The notes under the pieces: model-generated | What the model saw: only the letters and a program-made list of their open reading frames with translations | Database searches by the model: none | Told to the model about the DNA's origin: nothing | Position numbers and translations under genes: made by a program | In this document: positions 9,029-17,056 of the stretch, piece by piece | Layout of the letters: every line of letters starts with the position of its first letter | How positions within the stretch are numbered: the stretch's first letter is position 1 | Assembly (NCBI GenBank): GCA_025936115.1 | Contig: JAICTZ010000029.1 | Location: 22,435-86,434 of the forward strand | Direction: 5' to 3' | DNA: 64,000 nucleotides | Source of the DNA: Polyangiaceae bacterium | GTDB lineage: Bacteria; Myxococcota_A; Polyangia; Polyangiales; Polyangiaceae

Positions 9029-10921
9029 ATGGAACGCAAAGCTGTCGTGGGCGGCAGATGGGCGCGGACGCCGTTTGCTCTTCTAGGCGTCCTGGCGAGC
9101 TGCCTCGCCGGCTGCTCGACTACCATCGTCCGCGACGCGCCCTCGGGCGATCCTGGCGGCTCCGCTGGCGCCACGTCGCCGAGCGCGACGGGCGGCAGCT
9201 CCGGCGCACTCGGCGGCAGCGCCAACGGCGCGGGGGGCTCCTCCAGCGTCAACGGGGGCGCCTCGGCCGGCCAAAGCACGGGGGGCAACAGCGCCTCGAG
9301 TGGCGGCACGGGCTCGAGCGGCGGTACGGGGGCGACGGGCGGCAGCGGCACCACAGCGCCGCCGCAAAGCCAATGTGCGGACCAATCTGCCGTGATGCCC
9401 GGCCGCGCGCCGCTCCGCCGCCTCACGAAGGTCGAATACAATAACACCGTTCGCGATCTGCTCGGGGACACGACCCAGCCCGCTTACGCGTTACCAACCG
9501 AGCTTTCGGGCAACGGCTTCGGCAACGATGCCGACCAGCAGCCGGTGCCCGAGGTGCTGGCTGAAGGGTATGAAAGCCTGGCCGCCGATATCGCCTCACG
9601 CATGACCGCGAGTCCGACGCTGCTCGGCGCGCTCGACGCGTGCGCTTCGAATCCGACGAGCGCAAGCGAGTCGAGCTGCGCGCGAACCATCATTCAAAAG
9701 TTCGTCCCCAAGGCCTACCGGCGGCCGCTGGCGACGGGCGAGGCGGACGACTACGCGGCGCTGTATCAGAGCGTGCGCGCGAACGATACCTTCGCGAGCG
9801 CCATCGCCGCCGTGATCGAGGCCGTGTTGCAATCGCCGGAGTTTCTTTACCGCGTGGAGTTCGGCGTAGCGGACGCCGCCAATCCGTCGCTCAAGCGCCC
9901 GACGGGTTACGAGATGGCGACGCGCTTGTCGTACTTCTTTTGGAAAACCATGCCGGATGCTGAGCTCACGGCGGCGGCCGAGCGCGGCGACCTCGGCACG
10001 AGCAGCGGTGTCCGCGCACAAGCCGAGCGTCTCGTTGCCGACGCAAAGACACGCGACACCGTGCGCTTCTTCTTCGAGGGGCTCTTGCCTCTCACCGGCG
10101 TGACGGACGAGGCGCGCGATCCCTTGCAGTATCCGAGCTTCAGCTCGGCGATCGGCGCGCTGATGCTGACCGAGACGCGCACCTACCTCGACTATGAAGT
10201 CTTCGACGGGCCGGGGACCTGGAGCGGGATTCTCACCGAACCGTACACGTTCGTGAACCAGACCCTCGCGACGTACTACGGCATCCCGGGCGTGACCGGC
10301 GACAGCTTCCAGAAGGTGCCCGTCGATACGACGCAGCGCCTCGGTTTGCTCACGCAGGGTGCGATCATGACCGGCACGACCGTGACGAATTTCACGAATC
10401 CGGTGCGGCGCGGCGCCTTCATCCTCAATCAGCTCATGTGCCGCAATCTGCAAGTGCCGATCGGCCTCATGGTCACGCCGCCCGATCCGTACTCGGCGGC
10501 AACCGCACGCGAGCGTTACTCGCTTCACAGCAAAAATTCCGCGTGCGCCGGTTGCCATCAACAGCTCGATCCCATGGGCTTTCCGTTCGAAAACTACGAC
10601 GCGGTCGGGCTCTATCGCACGACGGAGAACGGCGAGACCATCGACGCTTCCGGCGCAGTCCCAGACATGGACGACGGCGAGGTGAGCGGGCCGCTCGAGC
10701 TCATCCAAAAGCTCGCGCAGAACGACGAAGTGCAGGCCTGCTTCGCCTCGAAATGGCTGGATTTCGGCTACGGGCAGACGCTCAACGGGGGCAGTCCGGA
10801 CGACGTGTGCACGCGCGAAGCGCTGGCCGCGAAGTTTCGCGAGGGCGGGTTCAACGTGAAAAACCTGTTGGTCGAGCTCACGCAAACGGACGGCTTTCTC
10901 TACCTCGGAGCTCAGGAATGA
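9029..10921 (+). CDS. DUF1587/1595/1592/1588/1585 cytochrome-like lipoprotein (copy 1)
   Basis: About 630 residues. The ATG at 9029 begins a leader ending in the lipobox SCLAGC; a GTG at 9002 is a longer alternative. After a Ser/Gly linker come the modules of the Planctomycete/myxobacterial 'DUF1592' family in the usual order: PLRRLTKVEYNNTVRDLLGD (DUF1587), FVPKAYRRPL (DUF1595), GYEMATRLSYFFW (DUF1592), NPVRRGAFILNQLMC (DUF1588) and the C-terminal DUF1585. A haem c motif CAGCH sits in the DUF1588 region with a following DPMGFPFE. These proteins have no established function; a redox role is inferred from the CxxCH. Its stop overlaps the start of the DUF1552 gene (ATGA), so the two are translationally coupled. 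Confidence 0.93.
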   Translation: MERKAVVGGRWARTPFALLGVLASCLAGCSTTIVRDAPSGDPGGSAGATSPSATGGSSGALGGSANGAGGSSSVNGGASAGQSTGGNSASSGGTGSSGGTGATGGSGTTAPPQSQCADQSAVMPGRAPLRRLTKVEYNNTVRDLLGDTTQPAYALPTELSGNGFGNDADQQPVPEVLAEGYESLAADIASRMTASPTLLGALDACASNPTSASESSCARTIIQKFVPKAYRRPLATGEADDYAALYQSVRANDTFASAIAAVIEAVLQSPEFLYRVEFGVADAANPSLKRPTGYEMATRLSYFFWKTMPDAELTAAAERGDLGTSSGVRAQAERLVADAKTRDTVRFFFEGLLPLTGVTDEARDPLQYPSFSSAIGALMLTETRTYLDYEVFDGPGTWSGILTEPYTFVNQTLATYYGIPGVTGDSFQKVPVDTTQRLGLLTQGAIMTGTTVTNFTNPVRRGAFILNQLMCRNLQVPIGLMVTPPDPYSAATARERYSLHSKNSACAGCHQQLDPMGFPFENYDAVGLYRTTENGETIDASGAVPDMDDGEVSGPLELIQKLAQNDEVQACFASKWLDFGYGQTLNGGSPDDVCTREALAAKFREGGFNVKNLLVELTQTDGFLYLGAQE

Positions 10922-12318
10922 CGACGAACAAGTTCCGTTTGAGTCGGCGCGCCGTCATTCGTGGCGCGGGAACGATTGCGATCGGGCTTCCGTGGCTAGA
11001 GTGCATGGAAGACGACGTCAAAGCGCAAGCGGCGCCCGCGACGGCGCAGCGCTTCGTGGGCGTCTACCAGCCCGGCGGCACGGTGATTGACAAGTGGCGA
11101 CCGACGGGCAGCGAAAGCGCCCCCGTGTACGGAACCATTCTCGCGCCGCTCGAACCGGTGAAGGACAAGCTTATCGTCGTAGACGGCCTCGAGATGAAGT
11201 CGGCGATCGGCGAGCAGCACCAGTCCGGCATGGTTGCGTTCTTGACGGGAGCCGTGCAGGCCGTCGCGCAGAAGTATTCAGCGTCGAGGCCCGGCGCCGA
11301 CAGCGCTTCTCTCGATCAGATCATCGCCAGCAAGATCTCCAAGAACGTGAAGCCCATGGCGAGCCTGCAGGTTGCAGTGCGCTGGGCGACGGGGAAATCA
11401 CACGGTCTACTCAGCCCAATCAACGCGCTGAACTTCGAAGATACGACGGCCAATGCGCCAATGCCGCCACGCCTAGAGCCTTCGGAAATCTGGACCGCGC
11501 TCTTCGGCAGGTTGAGCCCCATGACCGCCACCATGGATGAGGCCCTCTTGCGCAAGAAGTCGATTCTGGATTTTGTCGACAAGCGCTATACGGCGCTCGC
11601 CACGCGCATGGGCGCCAGCGATCGCGCCAAGCTCGAGGATCACCTGGACAAGATCCGTGAGATCGAAAACGGTCTCACGGAGACCGGCATGCCGGTCATC
11701 GCCGCCTGCAAGCCGCCGACGCTGATCGACACGAGCGACTACAACGCCAAGTCCGGCCTGAATTCGGCCGATGACGGCTCGCTCAAGGACACGCAGACCG
11801 ATCAGGCCATTCCCAAGGTCGGAACGCTCATGATGGATATGCTCGTCATGGCCCTCGCGTGCGAACGCACGGCCGTCGCCACCTTGCAATGGAGCGACAG
11901 CGAGGCCAAACACACGTTCCCATGGCTCAACCTGAGCGAGCACCACCATTATTACCAACACGACGGCGGCTTCAACGCTCCGGCCTGCGAGAAGATCGCC
12001 ATCTGGTACTCGCAGATGCATCTACATCTGCTCCAGTCGATGGCGGCCGTCGACATGGGCGGCCACACGCTGCTCGACGAGAGCGTCGTGCTTTTCGGCT
12101 CCGAGATCTCGGATCCGCCCACGCACAAAAAGCAGAACATGCCGTTCCTCGTGGCGGGCAACGGCGGCGGACTGCGCACGGGCCGCTGGCTCAAATATTC
12201 CGGCGGCTCACACAGCAACCTGCTCGTATCGATCTTGAACCTATTCGGAGATAGCCGGAGCAAATTCGGCAACACGCAATATTGCGACGGCCCGCTCACG
12301 AGCCCGAGCTTGACCTGA
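10918..12318 (+). CDS. DUF1552 protein, Tat-type signal (copy 1)
   Basis: 466 residues, starting at the ATG that overlaps the previous stop by four bases. The N-terminus carries a twin-arginine motif (SRRAVIRG) and a short hydrophobic stretch ending at GLPWLE, as usual for DUF1552, so export in folded form is likely. The body holds family-typical segments: a QPGGTVIDKWRP motif near residue 60, LIVVDGLEMKS, GEQHQSGMVAFLTG, SLDQIIASKI and a conserved EHHHYYQH stretch followed by ETIS-like ordered C-terminal sequence. The family is described alongside DUF1501-type proteins and almost always pairs with DUF1592-type genes. The biochemical role is unknown; membership in an exported redox or hydrolytic complex is inference. 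Confidence 0.92.
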   Translation: MTTNKFRLSRRAVIRGAGTIAIGLPWLECMEDDVKAQAAPATAQRFVGVYQPGGTVIDKWRPTGSESAPVYGTILAPLEPVKDKLIVVDGLEMKSAIGEQHQSGMVAFLTGAVQAVAQKYSASRPGADSASLDQIIASKISKNVKPMASLQVAVRWATGKSHGLLSPINALNFEDTTANAPMPPRLEPSEIWTALFGRLSPMTATMDEALLRKKSILDFVDKRYTALATRMGASDRAKLEDHLDKIREIENGLTETGMPVIAACKPPTLIDTSDYNAKSGLNSADDGSLKDTQTDQAIPKVGTLMMDMLVMALACERTAVATLQWSDSEAKHTFPWLNLSEHHHYYQHDGGFNAPACEKIAIWYSQMHLHLLQSMAAVDMGGHTLLDESVVLFGSEISDPPTHKKQNMPFLVAGNGGGLRTGRWLKYSGGSHSNLLVSILNLFGDSRSKFGNTQYCDGPLTSPSLT

Positions 12319-12400
12319 GACTACGGAGTCGCTCGCGGACGCGGCAAAAGCTCAGGGCTCGCGCGCTGCGTCCGCGACGATGGGCACCCGCGCAGCCGCG

Positions 12401-13792
12401 TTACGGCTTGCCCACGAAGGTCGTGATCGATTGCGCGCCGAGCGGCGCCGAGAATCGCGCGTCCGACACCGCGATCGGCGTACCCGCGGTCAGGTTCGAG
12501 CTGGAAGACGTGACGTACGGCGTGACCGACGCGGGCCAACCCGCACCCGCGACGAAGAACGACACCTGCTGCGCGCTCGACCCGCTGTTCAGCGCGACAA
12601 TGACGGTCGTCCCGTCGAACGGGCTCACGAACGGCACGATCTGCACCGCAGACGGCGCGCCCGAAAGGCCGACGCGCACGTACCCGGGGCGCACGAATTT
12701 GCTGAAGTTTCCCATCGCCCACACGCGTTTCGGAGGATTGGTCGCACTGCCTCCGTCGAGGAACGACTGCGTCCACCAGTAATGCCAGCCGTTCACGCCG
12801 CCCGCGGTGACGCCTGCGTAAATCCCCCGCGCGATGTCGAGCCCCGCGTTGATCGCCGCGCCCGACGAATACGTGATCTCCGTCTCCCACACGCGGTGAG
12901 TCATGTTCGCACCAGCCGGCGGCGACGGACGCGTCGTAGAGCTCGTGTTCGAGCCATAGTCGTGGGTCGCGATGACGGTCACGAGCGGGCTCACGCTGGA
13001 GTCGTTGAGGATCGCCGTGCCGTAGCTGTCACCGCTCCAGAGGTTGTTCCAGACGTCCGGCTCCGCGGCGAGCAAGCCGACCGGCGGGTTCAACGCCGCG
13101 AGCTTCGGTGCCAGCACCTTGATGAAGTTGTTCATCTGCGTCTTGTCGTAGAGGCACGACTGATAGCTCGCAGTGAAGTCGGGCTCGTTCTGAGCCGAAA
13201 CGGCGTACAGATCCACGCCGCTCTGCTGCTTGTAGTAGGCTGGGAACGCCGCCAAGACCGCTGCCCACGCGTCGTAGCTGCCCGTCAAGAGGTGGCCGCC
13301 ATTGTTGACGTTGTCGTTGTCCTTCATGTTGGCCGGCGGCGACCACGGCGCCGCCCACACTTTGCCGCCGAACTTGACGATGGCGGGCCCGTCGACGAAC
13401 GCGGCGTCGCCCATGATGTTGGGCTTGCCGCTCGTGCCGTCGATGCCGATGCGCAAGAGCGTGAGACCGATGCCTTGGTCGGGATCGAAGAGCAGCGTCG
13501 TCAACGCCGAAGTCGAGCTCGACTTGTTCTGCCAGACGTCGGCGATGCCGAAGCCGTCCATCGTTTGATAGGTCGTCGATGGACTGACGGTGATGTCACC
13601 GGCCTGGGCCGTTCCTGGCGTCTTCATTCCTACGTACATGCCGCCCGAGCCGCCGCTACCCGCGCCCGAGCCGCCCGCGCCAGACGCGGCTCCGGCCGTG
13701 CCCCTGCCGGACGCGCCCGCGACGCCACCGCTCGCAGTACGACCACCCATTGCGGCTCGGCCACCCATGCTCGTCGTGCCGCCCGCCTGCAT
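12401..13792 (-). CDS. GH30 endoxylanase catalytic domain (leader separated by frameshift)
   Basis: 463 residues from the first in-frame ATG. The short Gly/Ala linker remnant at the start is followed by the GH30 domain: GFGIADVWQ, LTLLRIGIDG, the WSPPANMKDN motif, acid/base Glu in SAQNEPD and nucleophile Glu in RVWETEIT, then the side beta-domain at the C-terminus. This is the arrangement of GH30 glucuronoxylanases and related endoxylanases. A proper lipoprotein leader exists immediately upstream (13793-14196) but in another frame. Restoring one base near 13812 would join GGASG to SGGAMQAGG without a break. As written the enzyme would lack export information. It is convergent with the DUF1552 gene. 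Substrate specificity (glucuronoxylan or arabinoxylan) is inferred. Confidence 0.9.
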   Translation of the reverse strand: MQAGGTTSMGGRAAMGGRTASGGVAGASGRGTAGAASGAGGSGAGSGGSGGMYVGMKTPGTAQAGDITVSPSTTYQTMDGFGIADVWQNKSSSTSALTTLLFDPDQGIGLTLLRIGIDGTSGKPNIMGDAAFVDGPAIVKFGGKVWAAPWSPPANMKDNDNVNNGGHLLTGSYDAWAAVLAAFPAYYKQQSGVDLYAVSAQNEPDFTASYQSCLYDKTQMNNFIKVLAPKLAALNPPVGLLAAEPDVWNNLWSGDSYGTAILNDSSVSPLVTVIATHDYGSNTSSTTRPSPPAGANMTHRVWETEITYSSGAAINAGLDIARGIYAGVTAGGVNGWHYWWTQSFLDGGSATNPPKRVWAMGNFSKFVRPGYVRVGLSGAPSAVQIVPFVSPFDGTTVIVALNSGSSAQQVSFFVAGAGWPASVTPYVTSSSSNLTAGTPIAVSDARFSAPLGAQSITTFVGKP

Positions 13793-14196
13793 CGCGCCGC
13801 CGCTCCCGATGCGCCGCCAGGACTCGACGCACCGCCCGAGCCCGACGCACCGCCCGAGCCCGACGCACCGCCCGAGCCCGACGCACCGCCCGAGCCCGAC
13901 GCACCGCCCGAGCCCAACGCACCGCTCGAAGCCGCGCTGCCGCCCAAACCAGCTGAGCCACCCGCGTTGCCAAGCGTGCCTGCGGATCCGCCCGAGCCGA
14001 TGTAACCAGCTGTCCCACTACCGCCGAGTCCCGCAGCGTGCCCCGCGGTCGAGACAGTGCCGCCGAGCCCGTGCTTGCCGCCAGCCGTGGAGGTCCCGCC
14101 ACTATTGTCCGGCGGCGTCCCGCCCATCGATGAACAGCCGAGGCCGCAGGTCAGAAGCGCGACGAACGGGTACGAGCGCAGCATGCAATTTTTCAT
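13793..14196 (-). pseudogene. Frameshifted lipoprotein leader and linker of the GH30 gene
   Basis: An ATG at 14196 begins a good lipoprotein leader (MKNCMLRSYPFVALLTCGLGC) followed by a linker of GSGGAS-type repeats. At about 13812 the frame leaves the linker and reads basic low-complexity sequence to a stop at 13630, while the GH30 frame resumes linker-like residues at the same point. One missing base explains both. It could be a real lesion, a slipped-strand event next to the 18-bp repeat array, or an assembly error. Confidence 0.7.
13826..13915. repeat. 18-bp tandem repeat array in the GH30 linker, five perfect copies
   Basis: Five head-to-tail copies of GACGCACCGCCCGAGCCC, with a degenerate sixth. 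On the minus strand they encode the GSGGAS linker unit. The unit length is a multiple of three, so copy-number change alone would not shift frame. The frameshift lies about 14 bases beyond the array. Confidence 0.9.
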
Positions 14197-14400
14197 CGTG
14201 TTCCGCGTGGTGCGAAAGAAATTGGAACCGGTTCCAGCTCGACGCGCAGGGCCGCTTACCTCGTCGCACATCCGCCGGTGATTGCGCGCGAACGCCACGC
14301 CAGGCAATTCGGCTTCAGTGATCGAGCGAAGACCGCGCCGGACGTCTCAGCAGTGGCGCAAGCGCCACGGTTCCGTCAGCGGCAGCGACTCGTCCGGGGG

Positions 14401-15147
14401 CTACGGTGCGTTGGTTCCGACTTCGGCCTGGATGCGCGGGAGCAACACGCTGCGCGGGAAGCGCCTCGCGAAGGCGTGAGCAGCGCGCTGAGCTTCGCCC
14501 GTCTGTCCGGAGCCGAGCAGGCAGCGCACGCGCAACGCTTCGCGCTCCTCGGCGAGAAGTCCAGCCGGGAACCGACGAGCGTGCTCACTCACCAAGACGA
14601 GCGCGTTCGCGAACGCATGCGCGGCGTAAGCCGTGTGCGCGCCGCGCATCAGCCTGAGCTCGGCGTCGTAGTCTGCCCGTGGCTCCGCCAGCCGGCGGCC
14701 GTGTGGCCGCGCCGGGTCGATCCGTGCCGCGTCGTCCGACTCCGGCCGTGAACTGGTCGTGGCCGGTGGTAGCGCTCCCGCGCTCGAGGCCGTGACTGCG
14801 GCGGACGGTTCTGCGCTGCCCCTCACGCTGGTCACGGACGCCGCGCTGCTCGTCGGGGACGCGGAGCCCGCCGGCTCGTGCGCGCGCGACCAGCGGCCGC
14901 TCAACGCATACACGGCTCCGGCGAGCCCCAGCACCAGCGCGCCCGAGGCGGCCAGCGTGACGGCGTAGCGCGGCACCTGCAGATGGGCGGAAGGTACCTT
15001 CGCCGTTGACGGCACCGGCGCCGCAGCCGCCGCTCGAGCCCGCGCGAGCACACGCGCGCGCACGGACTCGGGTTGCCGAGGCACTTCCTTGCCGCTCTCG
15101 AACAGAGCTTGCAGGTCGATCTCGCTCGAGGACTCCTGGCGGCTCAT
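14401..15147 (-). CDS. Single-pass TPR-like putative anti-sigma protein
   Basis: 248 residues. The cytoplasmic N-terminus (EVPRQPESVRARVLARARAA) is a basic helix seen in Polyangiales anti-sigma-like proteins. One membrane segment lies at about residues 62-82. A Ser/Ala/Thr spacer is followed by a C-terminal helical, TPR-like domain (AELRLMRGAHTAYAAHAFANAL, then HARRFPAGLLAEEREALRVR). Its ATG overlaps the sigma factor stop (ATGA), the classic sigma/anti-sigma coupling. No FecR domain is visible, unlike the second module at 53507-54811. The anti-sigma role is inferred from position and topology. Confidence 0.78.
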   Translation of the reverse strand: MSRQESSSEIDLQALFESGKEVPRQPESVRARVLARARAAAAAPVPSTAKVPSAHLQVPRYAVTLAASGALVLGLAGAVYALSGRWSRAHEPAGSASPTSSAASVTSVRGSAEPSAAVTASSAGALPPATTSSRPESDDAARIDPARPHGRRLAEPRADYDAELRLMRGAHTAYAAHAFANALVLVSEHARRFPAGLLAEEREALRVRCLLGSGQTGEAQRAAHAFARRFPRSVLLPRIQAEVGTNAP

Positions 15148-15695
15148 CGGGGCGCTCCGTGTCGTTGCTGCCGTCGCACGGCGGCGGCAAGCTCCTTATG
15201 CCCTTTGTGGAGCCGCGCGTATGCGCCGAAGCGCGTGATCGACAGCTGCTTCGCAATCTCGGAGATGGGAATGCCGTCGAGGTCGTGCATGATGATCACC
15301 GCGCGACGCGTGAGCGGCACGCGTTCGAGGGCGGCCCAGAGCACGCTTGCCGCTTCTCGAGCTTGGACGGTGCGCTCCGGGCTCGGACCGGAATCCTCGG
15401 AATCCGCGGCGGGGTGCGGGACTTCGCGCAAACGACGCCGGCGGTGGGCACAGACGATACGAAAGGCGATGCCGAACAGGTAGGGCCGGAGCGGCCGCTC
15501 GGTGTCGAGCGTCGCCCAGTTTCGCTGCAGGACGACGAACAGGTCGTGCGCCAGGTCTTCGATGTCGCCGTGTGGAGCCCCCAAACGACGCAAGGTCGCG
15601 AACACGTAATCGAGCTCGCGATCGAACGCTTGGAGGCACGCGTCCACGGGGACGGGCTCCGCCTGGGCGGAGCGCACGAGGCGGAGGTACGCCAT
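15144..15695 (-). CDS. ECF-type RNA polymerase sigma factor (module 1)
   Basis: About 183 residues from the ATG at 15695; a longer frame upstream is basic and unlike the family. Region 2 contains the helix with DIEDLAHDLFVVLQRNW, and region 4 contains RRAVIIMHDLDGIPISEIAKQLSI followed by the recognition helix (AYARLHKGHKELA). Length and lack of regions 1 and 3 fit extracytoplasmic-function sigma factors. The stop overlaps the start of the putative anti-sigma gene. A secreted barrel-like protein gene lies 148 bases upstream on the same strand. The stimulus and regulon are not visible in the sequence. Confidence 0.92.
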   Translation of the reverse strand: MAYLRLVRSAQAEPVPVDACLQAFDRELDYVFATLRRLGAPHGDIEDLAHDLFVVLQRNWATLDTERPLRPYLFGIAFRIVCAHRRRRLREVPHPAADSEDSGPSPERTVQAREAASVLWAALERVPLTRRAVIIMHDLDGIPISEIAKQLSITRFGAYARLHKGHKELAAAVRRQQRHGAPR

Positions 15696-15843
15696 ACTAC
15701 TAGGCACTGTTCCTCGAGCCGGTAATGTTGACAGAAATCGGGGCGCTCGGGGCTGCCTAGGCGCAGGAGCGCGCACGAGCGCGGCGGAGGAGCGAAAATG
15801 CCCGGTCATCCTGGAGGAACATTGTCCCTCCGGGGTGCCGTGT

Positions 15844-16911
15844 TCATTCGAAAATGGCGCCTACGTCGAATCCGACGGTTCCGGCGAGCACCGGCGCGGT
15901 CCAGACCGGCATCCGATCGAGTGTCACGGTCCAACGCGTCAGGTTCGCGAGGCCTTCGAGCCGTTCCGCGATGAACACGACGCTTCCGAGGCGCTGGCGC
16001 GCACCAAGACGTACCCCGGTCAGAAACAGTTTTCCGCTGGGTGACGCGGGGACGTCCACGCCCTCCCCTTCGACGTTCACGGCGCCGCCCTTCGCGAGCA
16101 GACCGACGCTCCATGGTCCCCAACTTCCGTATACGGCCGCGGTCAAGAGCCAGGCCTGGCCGATGAAGCGCGCTCCGTCCGCGCGCTTTGCACCAGCTTT
16201 CGTGCTGAGCTCGCCCCCGAGCTCTAGCGACGCATGACCAAAGCTCGCGCTGGCGAACATGCGGCCGAGCGCCGTCGCTTGCGGCAACAAGCCCATGCCG
16301 AGTGAGCCGCCTGCGCCGAGCGCGAAAGCCCAACGACTGCTACCCCGTCGTTCGTTCGAAGCGCGAGCGGCTGCAAGGTCAGCGTCGTCTGCGGTCGTGG
16401 CGGAGCGCGCCGCGGGAGCGCGTTTCGGCGCGACGGCCCCCGTCGTCGCTGCAGCTTTCTTCTGCGGGGATGCGCCAGTGCTCGCGTCCTCGCGTGCTTC
16501 GTCGTTCGCGGCAGCAGGTGATTGCTCGATCGTGAGCAAGTTGATCTGCACGGCCAGCGCGAAGCCCATCGTGTGCGCAAGCTCGGTGCAGTCATTCTTG
16601 TCCACCGGAAACGTCTGATCCCCCGCCCAGTTTCCGTGCTCGTCACGCCACTCGAGTCTTCCCTCGAGCGAGCGCTCGCGGGCCACGACCGATACGAGCA
16701 CGTGTTTCCTCGCCTCGTTGCTGAACGGATCGAACCCGAGCCTGCCCGTGACGATGGTCTTGAAATCGGTGACGCTCGGACACGCGGGCGGCACGACGTA
16801 TTCGAGGGAAACCGAGAAAACCCGATCCTCCGTCCTCGGCTCGGCGCACGCGTGACGCGAGACGCCGAGCGCCGCAGTTAACGCGAAGAGGATCGACCGG
16901 GCTCGAAACAC
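15844..16911 (-). CDS. Secreted envelope protein, probable outer-membrane barrel, unknown function (module 1)
   Basis: 355 residues from a GTG start. A Sec signal peptide (residues 1-23, cleavage near ACA-EP) precedes an N-terminal domain that opens with VFSVSLEYVVPPACPSVTDF, a segment resembling myxobacterial secreted proteins of unknown function placed near sigma factors. A charged Ala/Lys/Arg spacer at about residues 150-190 leads to a C-terminal half with alternating hydrophobic strands (GALGAGGSLGMGLLPQ to TVGFDVGAIFE), compatible with a small beta-barrel. It lies just upstream of the sigma/anti-sigma pair. The similar placement of 52361-53440 beside the second sigma module suggests a shared arrangement. 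No enzyme motif seen. Confidence 0.72.
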   Translation of the reverse strand: MFRARSILFALTAALGVSRHACAEPRTEDRVFSVSLEYVVPPACPSVTDFKTIVTGRLGFDPFSNEARKHVLVSVVARERSLEGRLEWRDEHGNWAGDQTFPVDKNDCTELAHTMGFALAVQINLLTIEQSPAAANDEAREDASTGASPQKKAAATTGAVAPKRAPAARSATTADDADLAAARASNERRGSSRWAFALGAGGSLGMGLLPQATALGRMFASASFGHASLELGGELSTKAGAKRADGARFIGQAWLLTAAVYGSWGPWSVGLLAKGGAVNVEGEGVDVPASPSGKLFLTGVRLGARQRLGSVVFIAERLEGLANLTRWTVTLDRMPVWTAPVLAGTVGFDVGAIFE

Positions 16912-17056
16912 TCCGCGAACCTTATCCCAGGCCGAGCACGCGGCGAAAACGCCGCGCGCGCGGGCTGCCCGTAGGGACGCGGTCGATTTCTCTACAAAAC
17001 GATCCAGTGGCGACAGTTAGGGTTATCCCGCCGGAGTCTGTCCGCGCGGGCCGTGG

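Noticed and set aside
13826..13915. CRISPR-like regular repeats
   Set aside because: The 18-bp units are contiguous without spacers and code a linker; no cas gene is present.
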